Assembly: GCA_027032075.1 (NCBI GenBank)
Contig: JALVOC010000183.1
Coordinates: 1 to 64,000 of the forward strand
From: Chromatiales bacterium
GTDB lineage: Bacteria; Pseudomonadota; Gammaproteobacteria; UBA6429; Thiohalophilaceae
Length of the DNA stretch: 64,000 bases
Direction of reading: 5' to 3'
Below the pieces are notes generated by a model. It worked only from the letters and a program-made list of their open reading frames with translations, searched no databases and had not been told where the DNA came from. Position 1 is the first letter of the stretch; every line of letters begins with the position of its first letter. Shown here piece by piece: positions 18,530 to 27,472 of the stretch. The translations under genes and the position numbers were made by a program.

Positions 18530-18703
18530 TTAGCGCAGTGCGGCCTCGTTGCGTGCCGCCTGTATCTGCTGTGCGTTCTTGATTTGCGCCTCGCCGCCAG
18601 GTGAGACCGGCTGCGAAACAATCGGCAAGGTCAGGGCCAGGATGACAACCAGCAGCACCACGTGCCAGATCGACAGCCGCGCATGGAACGCGTGTTTCAA
18701 CAT
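18530..18703 (-). CDS. Small single-pass membrane protein (57 aa)
   Basis: Short gene with a strong ribosome binding site (AGGAGG seven bases before the ATG at 18703). The protein starts MLKHAFHARLSIWH, then has one hydrophobic helix (VVLLVVILALTLPIV, about residues 15-29) and a polar, Gln/Ala-rich tail ending NEAALR. It lies downstream of the BASS transporter on the same strand, after a 157-base gap that holds a short CACAC/GTGTG hairpin (about 18829-18843) without a T-run. I do not recognise the family. The ribosome site and clean membrane topology argue that it is real. Confidence 0.65.
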   Translation of the reverse strand: MLKHAFHARLSIWHVVLLVVILALTLPIVSQPVSPGGEAQIKNAQQIQAARNEAALR

Positions 18704-18860
18704 TACTCAGCCTCCTTTATAAACAGCCACAGGTTGGGGGACAGGCCGTTAACATAGCTAAGAATAACGGTTGATACTCGACAGAGTGGGAGGGAAAGCG
18801 GCTTTTTCTCTGTTTTGCGGGCCAAGTCACACTAAAAGTGTGGTTTGCATCCCGTTTTGC

Positions 18861-19802
18861 TCAAATGGCGGCAACCACACGCTGTTTTCGGCGTAACCAG
18901 CTGGTTGCCCCGGCGGCAGTGAGAATACACCATACCGCAAACAGGGCGCCCGGCAGTGCGGTTTGCGGGGTTTCCCTGAAATGCTCCAGTGCAAGCACCA
19001 CTCCCAGTCCGGCGTTCTGCATGCCGATCTCGATTGCCAGAGTCACCTGGTGGCGGTAATCGAAACGGTACAGCCGGGCCAGAAACCATCCGGCGGCATA
19101 CCCCAATGCATTGAGCAGCACCACCAGCAGAAACACCTTCCAGCCCACCGTGCCGATACGGCCCTGATTGGCGGCAACGGCGTAGCTGCAGATGATAATG
19201 ATGGCCAGTGACGCCAGGGCGGGTGCGGCTTCCTGCGCCAGTTGCAGCCGTGATCCCAGGTGGCGCCGCAAAGCCATCCCCATCCCCAGTGGGACCACCA
19301 CCACCAGCAGAATGGTCTGCATCATATTCCAGAAAGGGATCGGCAGCAGCCGCCCGCCGAGCCACTCCACCAGTGAGGGGGTGAGCAGCGGCGAGAGAAA
19401 GGTCGCGACGGTGGTCAGGGCGATGGAGAACGCCACTGCCCCGCCGGCCAGGTAGACGATCACATTGCTGGCCATGGCACCGGGGGCAGAGCCGACGATG
19501 ATAAAGCCGAGGGCCAGTGCGGGGGGCAGCCCGCCCAGCGTGGCGACGAGAAAGGCCAGCAACGGCATCACCCCATACTGGGTGAGGACACCCAGTACGA
19601 TACGGCGGGGGTGGCGCAGGGTGTCGTGCAGCTCCGGCGGGTGCAGCACGATCCCCAGCGCAAACATGGTGGCCGCAAACAGCCACTTGAAAACATATTT
19701 GAAAGGTAAAAAGACCTCAGGAAAAAAATAGGCCGCAACGGCCCCGGCCAGTGTCAGGGGCGCCAGCGCGTTGGTGAACAGACGGAACAGGGAAATCAGC
19801 AT
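18861..19802 (-). CDS. Bile acid:sodium symporter (BASS) family transporter
   Basis: 313-residue membrane protein with about nine or ten hydrophobic helices over its whole length. The stretches GFIIVGSAPGAMASNVIVYL (a conserved BASS unwound-helix motif) and LAIEIGMQNAGLGVVLAL, the second conserved crossover, identify the SBF/BASS fold. Bacterial members move organic anions with sodium; the substrate cannot be told here. It is divergent from the 145-residue binding-protein gene, and a 14-base palindrome lies between them. Confidence 0.9.
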   Translation of the reverse strand: MLISLFRLFTNALAPLTLAGAVAAYFFPEVFLPFKYVFKWLFAATMFALGIVLHPPELHDTLRHPRRIVLGVLTQYGVMPLLAFLVATLGGLPPALALGFIIVGSAPGAMASNVIVYLAGGAVAFSIALTTVATFLSPLLTPSLVEWLGGRLLPIPFWNMMQTILLVVVVPLGMGMALRRHLGSRLQLAQEAAPALASLAIIIICSYAVAANQGRIGTVGWKVFLLVVLLNALGYAAGWFLARLYRFDYRHQVTLAIEIGMQNAGLGVVLALEHFRETPQTALPGALFAVWCILTAAGATSWLRRKQRVVAAI

Positions 19803-19846
19803 GAGATCGGCAACGAATTCCAGGAATGTGAAACAAGTCTAAAGTT

Positions 19847-19860
19847 TTGTTTGCAAACAA
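19847..19860. promoter_or_regulatory. 14-bp perfect palindrome in a divergent region
   Basis: TTGTTTGCAAACAA is perfectly self-complementary. It lies 45 bases upstream of the BASS gene and 184 upstream of the divergent binding-protein gene, a good place for a regulator site. The factor is unknown. Confidence 0.4.
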
Positions 19861-20043
19861 CCGCTAACACCGTACAGAGCCCACACGAAACCATCAGGAT
19901 CGTCACGAGTCATTCCCCGGCAATCCTCCGGGTACGGCTCGATCATTGTGCCATGGCTGAAACGCCGGGGGAATGGCGGACGTGGGCGGTCTTTATGCTG
20001 GATTTACGGTTTGTTAAGCACAATTGCCGACAGGGAGAGAAGA

Positions 20044-20481
20044 ATGAAGCAACAGAAACCGCGACTAATTATCTGGCTCCTCGCTTTGTTATCACTGGGA
20101 ATGGCAGCGGCCAGCCAGGCGGAGGTGGTGGTGATCGGCCATCCTGCGATCGGGGCAGATTCCCTTACAGCCAAAGAGGCGGCCAGGATCTGGCTGGGCA
20201 AGGCAAAAACGCTGCCCGGTGGCGGCAAGCCCCATGTGGTGGATCAGCAACCCGGTTCAGCCGTGCGAAATGCCTTTTATGGAAAAGCGGTGAAAAAAAC
20301 AGAGAGCCAGCTGAAGTCATATTGGGCAAAGGTGGTGTTTACCGGCAAGGGGGCGCCACCGAAAGCCCTGGCTGATGATGCGGCAGTGAAGCAGTGGGTT
20401 GCCTCAACCCCCGGCGGGCTGGGTTACATAGACGGTGGTGCGGTCGATGATTCGGTAAAAGTTCTGTTGCGCCTGCCCTGA
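20044..20481 (+). CDS. Small PBP-like (PstS-related) periplasmic protein
   Basis: A 145-residue exported protein. ATG 20044 has GGGAGA upstream and gives a signal peptide (LIIWLLALLSLGMAAASQA). The mature part resembles one lobe of the phosphate-binding PstS family (VVVIGHPAIGADSLTAKEA, AARIWLGKAKTLPGGGK, then TPGGLGYIDGGAVDD). It is far shorter than a full PstS and has no ABC genes beside it. It is followed by an outer-membrane barrel and a chemoreceptor on the same strand, with gaps of 41 and 61 bases, which suggests one operon for sensing or taking up a shared ligand (inference). Confidence 0.85.
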   Translation: MKQQKPRLIIWLLALLSLGMAAASQAEVVVIGHPAIGADSLTAKEAARIWLGKAKTLPGGGKPHVVDQQPGSAVRNAFYGKAVKKTESQLKSYWAKVVFTGKGAPPKALADDAAVKQWVASTPGGLGYIDGGAVDDSVKVLLRLP

Positions 20482-20522
20482 GCAGGAATCGGACAGCAAC
20501 TTAATTTTAGGGAGAAAAAAAC

Positions 20523-21617
20523 ATGAACAAATGGTCACAAAAATTAATCACGGGCATCCTGCTTTTCCTCGCTGCGGTTGCGACGCCGGTGTGGGCGGTG
20601 AACTTCGGTGTGTTTGGTGACATAAGCTATACCGACAGCAATGTCAGCGGTGCCACCAATGCGTTTGCCCTGGGAGGGCTGGATCTCTATGCACAGGAAT
20701 CGATCGACGAGAACACCCGGGCGTTCGTTGAACTGGTAATAGAAAACAACGGCAGCGAGTTCGTTATCGATCTGGAGCGCTTATGGATCAGCCGGAGTGT
20801 TAGCGACAGTATGAATATCAGTGCCGGCCGCTTTCATACTCCGCTGGGGTACTGGAACCGTTCCTATCATCACGGTGCGCTGTTGTTTGATACCATCACC
20901 CGCCCTGCCTTCCTGGAATACGAAGATGCCGGCACGGCCATTCTGCCGTTGCACATCGTTGGCCTGATGTTCGATGGTGATATGACAATGGGTGACGGTA
21001 ACCTTGCGTATGAATTCGGAATCGGAAACGGCCCCTCGTATGACACCTCGGGTGGCTACGGCAGCAGTGAAATCAATATCAACAACACGTCTGATCCCAA
21101 CCGGGCCAAATCCCCCGTATTGCGCGTAACGTATGCGCTCGATGCCATTCCCCTGCAGTTTGGCGTGTTTGGCATGTCGAACAACGTGGCGGAATCGGGT
21201 ACAGGTGGCGCTTCCGGTGTGGCTGCGGGTGAAACCCTGGTACAGCAAACCATTGCCGGTGTCGATCTGAATTACAGCGGTGAGCGGTTCGATGCCATCG
21301 CCGAGTATTTCCAGCTGAAAAACGATGACAAATACGGCAGCACCGGTTCGCATACCGGAACCGCCTATTATCTGCAGTTTGGTTACCAGATCACTGAACG
21401 CTTTAAACCTGTGTATCGCTACGAGTCCCTCGAGTTCAATGACAATGATGCCTATTTCACCCTGCTCGGCAGTCGTCAGGAGAAGCGGCACGTGGCGGCA
21501 TTGCGATACGATCTGGATGACAGCAACGCCCTCAAGCTGCAAGTGACAAATGTCAGACCGAAGAGCGGTGAATCCAGCAGGGAATATGCGATTCAATGGG
21601 CATTCCTTATTCCCTGA
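20523..21617 (+). CDS. Outer-membrane beta-barrel (porin-like) protein
   Basis: 364 residues with a signal peptide (ITGILLFLAAVATPVWA) and alternating amphipathic strands rich in Gly, Tyr and Asp. The C-terminus (EYAIQWAFLIP) is strand-like, though it lacks the usual terminal Phe. Segments such as AGRFHTPLGYWNRSYHHGALL and YAQESIDENTRAFVEL resemble porin-like proteins found beside PstS-like binding proteins. A strong GGGAGA ribosome site precedes the ATG. The exact porin family is not certain. It is the middle gene of the binding protein / barrel / chemoreceptor set. Confidence 0.8.
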   Translation: MNKWSQKLITGILLFLAAVATPVWAVNFGVFGDISYTDSNVSGATNAFALGGLDLYAQESIDENTRAFVELVIENNGSEFVIDLERLWISRSVSDSMNISAGRFHTPLGYWNRSYHHGALLFDTITRPAFLEYEDAGTAILPLHIVGLMFDGDMTMGDGNLAYEFGIGNGPSYDTSGGYGSSEININNTSDPNRAKSPVLRVTYALDAIPLQFGVFGMSNNVAESGTGGASGVAAGETLVQQTIAGVDLNYSGERFDAIAEYFQLKNDDKYGSTGSHTGTAYYLQFGYQITERFKPVYRYESLEFNDNDAYFTLLGSRQEKRHVAALRYDLDDSNALKLQVTNVRPKSGESSREYAIQWAFLIP

Positions 21618-21678
21618 ACGCTGGAAGCATGTCAATTAACATGAGTGTCATCGATACACGCTGGCAGGAGTGAGCGTC

Positions 21679-23298
21679 ATGCAGAAGTTAAGGGATCTGT
21701 CGATACGTTTCAAACTGTTGTTCATCGGCATCGTCGGTATCGCCGGCTTTGGTGTGTTTTTTATTGCAAATTATATCGTTGTCAATGACAACGCAAACCG
21801 TTTGCAGAATGTAAGGGATGTCTATTTCCCTTTACTGGAACACACCGATGCCAACCTGGTGCGCCTGGATAAAATCAAGGAAACACTTGCCACCGCGGTG
21901 AACAGCAACGAGGAAGAGTTGCTGGAAGATGCCGACGAGCTCGCCGGGCAAATGCGTCAATCCATGCAGGAGATGCTGGCGCTGGACGAAGGTTTGGCGG
22001 CCGAACTCGAGCAGTTGAACCGGCTCTTCAAGCAGTATTATGACGTGGCCAGAAACATGACCGCCGGGATCATCCAGGGCACGCTGGCGCTGTCCAACAT
22101 GCAGGCCAGTGCCGAAAAAATGGGCAAGGCGCTGAAAGCCTTCGCTTCACGGCTGCAACAATTCCGGGACGCACGTTATTCCCAGTTCCATCAAGCCATC
22201 GAGACGGCAAACAAGGCCTCACACCAGATGGTGCTCATTGGTTTGTTGATCGGCGTAATCGTGGTGGTGGTGTTGCTGGCCGCCATTTTTGCCGTATCGG
22301 CGTTGATCACAAAAAATCTGGATTCGACCATCGGCTCACTGCAGGAATTATCCAAAGGGCAGGGTGACCTCACCATCCGCCTCAAGTGTGACAGCCGGGA
22401 TGAGACCGGGCAGGTGGTATCCGCCTTTAACGCCTTTTTGGGAAAGCTGCATGATCTGATCGCCGAAGTGGTTGAGTCCACCTCCCAGCTTGGCAGCAAT
22501 GCCAGACAGTTGAAGGAGATCACCGAGGTTACCGCCAAGGGTGCGCAACAGCAGCAGCAGGAGACAGAGCAGCTGGCAACAGCGATTAACCAGATGAATG
22601 CCAACGTGCGTGCCGTGGCGGACAATGCCGCCGAAACCGCAAGCACCGCCGCCAATGCCGAAAGCGAAGCCAATAAAGGCAAACACATTGTGAGCGAGAC
22701 AGTCGCTGCAATCAATACGCTTGCCGGTGGTATTGAAAGTGGCGCCAGGGTGATCGATGAACTGAAGGAGGAAAGTGAAAATATCGGCGGGGTGCTGGAT
22801 GTGATACGTGATATCGCCGAGCAGACGAATCTTCTGGCACTGAATGCCGCCATCGAGGCCGCCCGGGCCGGTGAGCAGGGGCGGGGCTTCGCGGTGGTGG
22901 CGGATGAAGTGCGCAGCCTGGCGAGCCGCACGCAGGAGTCCACCCAGGAGATCCAGGCCATGATCGAGCGGCTGCAGGACGGGGCGAACCAGGCGGTGAG
23001 TGTGATGGAGCAAAGTCAGGAGCAGGCGCAAATGGGCGTGGAGAAAATCAGCCAGACCGGGGAAGCGCTGGGATCCATCACCGGCGCGGTAGCGACCATC
23101 AATGAAATGGCCGTGCAGATCTCCTCTGCGGTTGAGCAGCAGAGTTCGGTAGCGGAAGAAATGAACCACAATATCATCAACATCAGTAATGTGGCCGAGC
23201 AAACGAGTGACAGTGCCCAGATCACCGCCTCCGCCAGCGGTGAACTGGGTGATGTCGCCGCCCACCTGATCGGGCTGGTGAAAATGTTCAAGGTGTGA
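21679..23298 (+). CDS. Methyl-accepting chemotaxis protein
   Basis: 539-residue transmembrane chemoreceptor. ATG 21679 has AGGAG nine bases upstream; a GTG at 21670 sits inside that site. Layout: TM1 about residues 13-33, periplasmic four-helix-type sensor (about 34-170), TM2 about 178-206, HAMP, then the cytoplasmic coiled coil with the conserved hairpin tip [20 protein letters not shown] followed by [12 protein letters not shown]. There is no C-terminal CheR pentapeptide. As the last gene of the cassette it may report ligand binding by the small PBP-like protein (inference). Confidence 0.95.
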   Translation: MQKLRDLSIRFKLLFIGIVGIAGFGVFFIANYIVVNDNANRLQNVRDVYFPLLEHTDANLVRLDKIKETLATAVNSNEEELLEDADELAGQMRQSMQEMLALDEGLAAELEQLNRLFKQYYDVARNMTAGIIQGTLALSNMQASAEKMGKALKAFASRLQQFRDARYSQFHQAIETANKASHQMVLIGLLIGVIVVVVLLAAIFAVSALITKNLDSTIGSLQELSKGQGDLTIRLKCDSRDETGQVVSAFNAFLGKLHDLIAEVVESTSQLGSNARQLKEITEVTAKGAQQQQQETEQLATAINQMNANVRAVADNAAETASTAANAESEANKGKHIVSETVAAINTLAGGIESGARVIDELKEESENIGGVLDVIRDIAEQTNLLALNAAIEAARAGEQGRGFAVVADEVRSLASRTQESTQEIQAMIERLQDGANQAVSVMEQSQEQAQMGVEKISQTGEALGSITGAVATINEMAVQISSAVEQQSSVAEEMNHNIINISNVAEQTSDSAQITASASGELGDVAAHLIGLVKMFKV

Positions 23299-23319
23299 TT
23301 AAACGTTTCGGCAAAGGGG

Positions 23320-23373
23320 TAAACACGCGTTCCGAAGATCAGTACACTCAGGTAACGGAGCATCAGGGCCAGA
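23320..23373 (-). repeat. 54-bp dispersed repeat, copy B
   Basis: On the minus strand this matches 7430-7483 at 45 of 54 positions. It lies between the chemoreceptor and the decayed HTH-ImmA gene, at the left edge of the accessory region. Just beyond it (23430-23453) GTGTACATCCTGTACATC contains a tandem GTACATC pair. Confidence 0.7.
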
Positions 23374-23462
23374 AGTATTTTACAGACATGCTGTAAATAC
23401 AGTCGTTCCCGCACATCCATGTGCTCCACGACACGTGTACATCCTGTACATCGTCCAGCTAA

Positions 23463-24584
23463 GCCCGACAGCCGCATCTGACCCAGGAGCAGCTCGCCAA
23501 TCGTGCCGGCCTGTCCCGGAGCGCTTACCGCAACCTGGAGAAAGGACGCACCGCGCCCCGGACCGACACCTTTAAGGCCCTGGCGGGCGCGCTCGAAGTA
23601 CCCCTGAAAGAGCTGCTCACTCCCGTCCAGCCCCTGCAAAGCGTCCGTTTCCGTTCCCTGAAGCGGCTCAAGAGCAGCGACCAGGTGCTGGCAAACGTCC
23701 CCCGCTGGCTGCGGGACTTCGCCGACCTGGAGGATTTGACCGGGGAACGATATGAACACGGCCTCAAACCGCTGTGGCGCCAGATTGCCCGCAAGCGACG
23801 CTGCGTCATCCCGGCGATTGCCACATTTGTGCGGGCGCATTTCGGGCTGAGTGAAGACGAGCCGGTGCACGACATCTGCGGCTTGCTCGAATCCCAGGGT
23901 GTCAAGGTTTACTCGGTGCAGGTCGCCAATGATGCATTCATGGGGCTCTCGGTCGCAGAAGAAGTCGGCGGTCCGGCGGTGATCGTCAATACCTGGGACC
24001 GCCTCCCGGTGGAGACCTGGATCTTCAGCGCCGCCCACGAACTGGGGCACCTGCTGCTGCATTTGAGCGCCTATGATGTCAACCAGGAGCAGGAGGACGA
24101 AGCGCAGGAAAAGGAGGCCGACCAGTTCGCGTCTCACTTCCTTATGCCCGAAGCGGTCTTCCGCAAGGAATGGGAGGAGGCCGCCGGGCTTCCCCTGATT
24201 GACCGGGTGCTCAAAGTAAAGAGAGTTTTCCGGGTAAGCTGGCGCACCGTGCTTTACCGTGTCGCCGAGCGCTTTCGCGAAGATCAGCGCTTTCTTGTCT
24301 GGAAGCGGTTCAACGAAGAATACAAACGGCAAAAAGGGCGGGCGCTGCTCAAGCGCGATGAGCCCTATGCCATTACCCGGGAGATATACCAGGATCCCCA
24401 TGGTATCCGTCCGATCGGAACCGAGCCGGCGGGCATGGCGCCCCATGATTTCAAGGAAGACCGCCTGTCGCGCCTGGTCAGAAAAGCGGTCGAGGCGGAG
24501 ATCATTTCATTGTCCCGCGGTGCGGAGATCCTCCAGATGCCGCTGCAAGCAATGCGTGAGCTGTCGGCCTCATGGATGGCATAG
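23463..24584 (+). pseudogene. HTH + ImmA/IrrE metallopeptidase gene with decayed 5' end
   Basis: The open frame from 23463 (after an in-frame TAA at 23460) reads LTQEQLANRAGLSRSAYRNL, helices 2 and 3 of a Cro/CI-type HTH. There is no helix 1 and no standard start codon until a GTG at 23685, which lies beyond the HTH. The later part is an intact ImmA/IrrE-type protease with the zinc site HELGHLLLH and a downstream EADQFASHFLMP segment with further ligands. So the 5' end was lost, probably by insertion or deletion next to the repeat at 23320-23373. A short product from GTG 23685 (299 residues, no HTH) could still be made. Intact relatives act as antitoxin-like regulators or proteases that cleave repressors. 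Confidence 0.75.
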
Positions 24585-25021
24585 GCCAGCATCATGCGGC
24601 TTATCGTGGATGCCAAATAGCACACAACAGTCGACTGTAGGGCGTGCAATGGATGTGGTACAGGTAATCCATCGCATCAATCTGCGCTATATTACCGCCA
24701 GGATCCTGGAACGCTTCGGGGCGAAAATCAGGGGAAACAAGGACTGAGGGCTTCAGCGGCGTATGAAACTGACGGACAACGAAAGATGGGACATCAATAA
24801 AAACTTGGCTTATCATTTCAGCAGCTATCATATTTTATTATCTCATGGATTGGCTGACATACTCAGATCGCGGATATTTGCTTGAGATTCTTGATACCCT
24901 ATAAGAACGAGGGTGCTGATCCGAGGCGATTGCGGGCGGAATGGGATCGCAATCCCAGGTCTGGATAATCTTCCCGAGAAGAGCCTTCGGTCGGCAAAAT
25001 AAAAAAATAGATGGGTGGTTC
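24585..25021. other. Region with gene stubs before hsdR
   Basis: Just after the ImmA stop, an ATG at 24597 reads MRLIVDAK and then hits TAG. This resembles the first strand of PIN-type (DUF4411-like) toxins that often follow HTH-ImmA genes, so it may be a stub of one (inference). Two other short open frames, 24649-24747 (32 aa, MDVVQVIHRINLRY...) and 24763-24885 (40 aa, MKLTDNERWDINKN...), have no recognisable family and no clear ribosome site. I treat the region as gene debris plus the hsdR leader. Confidence 0.4.
24878..24905 (+). promoter_or_regulatory. Possible hsdR promoter
   Basis: TTGCTT (24878-24883) and TATAAG (24900-24905) are 16 bases apart, about 115 bases before the chosen hsdR start. 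Both hexamers deviate from consensus, so this is a candidate only. Confidence 0.3.
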
Positions 25022-27373
25022 ATGGTCAGCAAGGAAAAGAAAAACCTTAGCGAAACAGACATCTGCGATCTTTTCATTACTCCCGCCATCAAGCAGGCCG
25101 GCTGGGACCAGATGCAGCAAATGCGCCGTGAAGTTACCCTGACCCCTGGTCCTGTCGTAGTGCGGGGCAACATGTCTTCGCGCAACAAAAAAAAGAAAAA
25201 ATTTGCTGACTACGTGCTTTCCTGGGAGCCGGGCATCCCCGTCGCAGTCGTCGAGGCCAAGGACAACAAGCACACCGTCAGCCAGGGTCTGCAACAGGCG
25301 CTGGGCTATGCAGAAATCCTGAACGTTCCCAGCGCCTTCAGCTCCAACGGCGACGCCTTCGCCTCCCACAACAAGGTACCTGCCCCCGGTGAAGATATCG
25401 AAACCGAATTTCCGCTGGAGTCCTTCCCGCCACCGGCGACCCTCTGGCAGCGTTACAAAAGCTGGCGCGGCATCGCGGATCCGGCCGAAGAACTGGTCGT
25501 CCAGCCCTATCATCTGGACCCGTCCGGCAAGGAACCCCGCTACTACCAGGTCGAGGCCATCAACCGCAGCATCGAGGCGGTCGCCAGTGGCAAAAAGCGC
25601 GTCCTGCTGGTCATGGCCACCGGCACCGGCAAGACCTACACTACTTTCCAGATCATCTGGCGCCTGTGGAAGGCGGGACGCGTCAAGCGGGTACTATTTC
25701 TTGCTGATCGCAACATTCTGGTCGACCAGACCCTGGTCAACGACTTCAAGCCCTTCGGCCCGGTCATGACCAAAATCAAAAACCGCAAAATCGACCCCTC
25801 CTACGAAATCTATCTGGGCCTGTACCAAGCCATCACCGGGCCGGATGAAGAAGACAAAATCTTCAAGTCCGTCTCACCCGACTTCTTCGACATGATCGTC
25901 ATTGACGAATGCCATAGGGGCAGCGCGGCCGAGGATTCCCAGTGGCGGGAGATTCTCGAATATTTTTCCGGTGCCGTGCAGCTTGGCCTCACCGCGACAC
26001 CCAAGGAGACCCGATACGTTTCCAGCACCACCTATTTCGGCGAGCCGGTCTACACCTACAGCCTCAAACAGGGCATCGAGGACGGCTTCCTAGCCCCCTA
26101 CAAGGTGGTGCGCATCGATATTGACAAGGACGTATTGGGCTGGGTACCGCCACCGGGGATGAAAGACGACCTCGGCCAGGAGATCGAACATCGTGAATAC
26201 AACCAGCAAGACATGGACCGCATCCTGGTGCTCAACCAGCGCACCAAGTTGGTGGCCGAGCGGGTGATGCAATATCTCAGGGCCACCGACCCCTACGCCA
26301 AGACCATCATCTTCTGCGAGGACATCGACCACGCCGAGCGCATGCGCGCCGCCATCACCAACGCCGCCGGGCAGCTCGCCATCGACAACCCCAAGTACGT
26401 CATGCGCATCACCGGCGACAGCGTCGAGGGCAAGAACGAACTGGACAACTTCATCGATCCGGAAAGCACATTTCCGGTCATCGCCACTACCTCGGAGCTG
26501 CTGACCACCGGCGTCGACGCCCAGACCTGCAAGCTGATCGTGCTGGACAAGACCATCAATTCCATGACCAGCTTCAAGCAGATCATCGGCCGCGGCACCC
26601 GTATCAACGAAGAGCACAACAAGTGGTTCTTCACCATCATGGACTTCAAGAAGGCCACCGAGCTGTTCCATGATCCGGATTTCGACGGCGAGCCGGTAGT
26701 GATTTATCAGCCCGGCGCCGGTGATGACCCTGTACCCCCCGATCCCGACTACCCTGAGGAAGAATTTAACCCCGATCAGATGGAAGATGAGCCCGGCACC
26801 TACAAAATCCGCGTCAGCGGCGTGCCAGCAACGATCATCAACGAGCGCATCGAATACATCGGCCCGGATGGCAATCTCATCACCGAATCCTACAAGGACT
26901 TCACCCGCAATCAGATCCGGTCGGAATACGCCTCGCTGGACGACTTTCTGCAACGCTGGCACAGCGAGAAGAAAAAGCAGGCCATACTCGACGAGCTGGA
27001 AGAACACGGCATTGTGCTCGACAACCTTGCCGCCGAAGTCGGAAGGGATTATGGCGATTTCGATCTCATCGCCCATATTGCCTTTGATCAGCCACCCCTC
27101 ACCCGCCGTGAGCGCGCCAACAATGTCAAAAAGCGCAACTATTTCACCAAGTACGGCGACAAGGCCCGCGCCGTACTCGAGGCCCTGCTGGACAAATACG
27201 CCGACGAAGGCATTCGCAGCCTGGAGACGCCCAGGGTGCTCAAGCTCAAACCCTTCGATAAAATCGGCACCCCGGTTGAAATCATCAACCAGGTCTTCGG
27301 CGGCAAGGCCAACTATGAACAGGCCGTGCAGGAACTGGAACAGGAACTCTTCAGGCCAGATGAATCGGCCTGA
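25022..27373 (+). CDS. hsdR: Type I restriction enzyme R subunit (HsdR, EcoEI-like)
   Basis: Restriction and translocation subunit of a type I R-M complex. ATG 25022 (MVSKEKKNLSETDICDLF) matches the usual N-terminus; an ATG at 24941 adds 27 unlike residues. The N-terminal PD-(D/E)xK nuclease has Asp63, Glu78 and Lys80 (VVEAK). The helicase motor follows, with Walker A ATGTGKT at about 199-205, DECHRGS, LTATP, and motif VI QIIGRGTRI. A C-terminal domain of about 200 residues binds the methyltransferase part. Length 783 fits the EcoEI type. No frameshift was seen, so the enzyme looks functional. It is 99 bases upstream of hsdM; that gap contains a GTAGGTCGGGCTTCAGCCCG repeat. Confidence 0.96.
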   Translation: MVSKEKKNLSETDICDLFITPAIKQAGWDQMQQMRREVTLTPGPVVVRGNMSSRNKKKKKFADYVLSWEPGIPVAVVEAKDNKHTVSQGLQQALGYAEILNVPSAFSSNGDAFASHNKVPAPGEDIETEFPLESFPPPATLWQRYKSWRGIADPAEELVVQPYHLDPSGKEPRYYQVEAINRSIEAVASGKKRVLLVMATGTGKTYTTFQIIWRLWKAGRVKRVLFLADRNILVDQTLVNDFKPFGPVMTKIKNRKIDPSYEIYLGLYQAITGPDEEDKIFKSVSPDFFDMIVIDECHRGSAAEDSQWREILEYFSGAVQLGLTATPKETRYVSSTTYFGEPVYTYSLKQGIEDGFLAPYKVVRIDIDKDVLGWVPPPGMKDDLGQEIEHREYNQQDMDRILVLNQRTKLVAERVMQYLRATDPYAKTIIFCEDIDHAERMRAAITNAAGQLAIDNPKYVMRITGDSVEGKNELDNFIDPESTFPVIATTSELLTTGVDAQTCKLIVLDKTINSMTSFKQIIGRGTRINEEHNKWFFTIMDFKKATELFHDPDFDGEPVVIYQPGAGDDPVPPDPDYPEEEFNPDQMEDEPGTYKIRVSGVPATIINERIEYIGPDGNLITESYKDFTRNQIRSEYASLDDFLQRWHSEKKKQAILDELEEHGIVLDNLAAEVGRDYGDFDLIAHIAFDQPPLTRRERANNVKKRNYFTKYGDKARAVLEALLDKYADEGIRSLETPRVLKLKPFDKIGTPVEIINQVFGGKANYEQAVQELEQELFRPDESA

Positions 27374-27384
27374 GACCCGGACCC

Positions 27385-27407
27385 GTAGGTCGGGCTTCAG
27401 CCCGATA
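27385..27407. repeat. GTAGGTCGGGCT...AGCCCGATA palindromic repeat
   Basis: CGGGCT-TC-AGCCCG (27391-27404) is a perfect 14-base inverted repeat preceded by GTAGGT, placed between hsdR and hsdM. Units of this type are common in intergenic DNA of proteobacteria. Its GTAGGTC start is shared with the terminal repeats at 35839-35850 and 36066-36077. Confidence 0.6.
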
Positions 27408-27472
27408 CCGGCCCCGAATACACGTAATGCCCTAACATCGGGCACCATGCAGAAAGCCAACAGGAATACAGA

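Noticed and set aside
18829-18843. CACAC/GTGTG hairpin after the BASS gene as a terminator
   Set aside because: Only five pairs and no T-run on either strand.
23016-24446. Long minus-strand open frame (476 codons) over the chemoreceptor end and the ImmA gene
   Set aside because: Composition is that of an antisense shadow of GC-rich coding DNA. It crosses two plus-strand genes and has no known domain.
24649-24885. Two short frames (32 and 40 codons) before hsdR
   Set aside because: No ribosome site and no family; listed only as part of the debris region.
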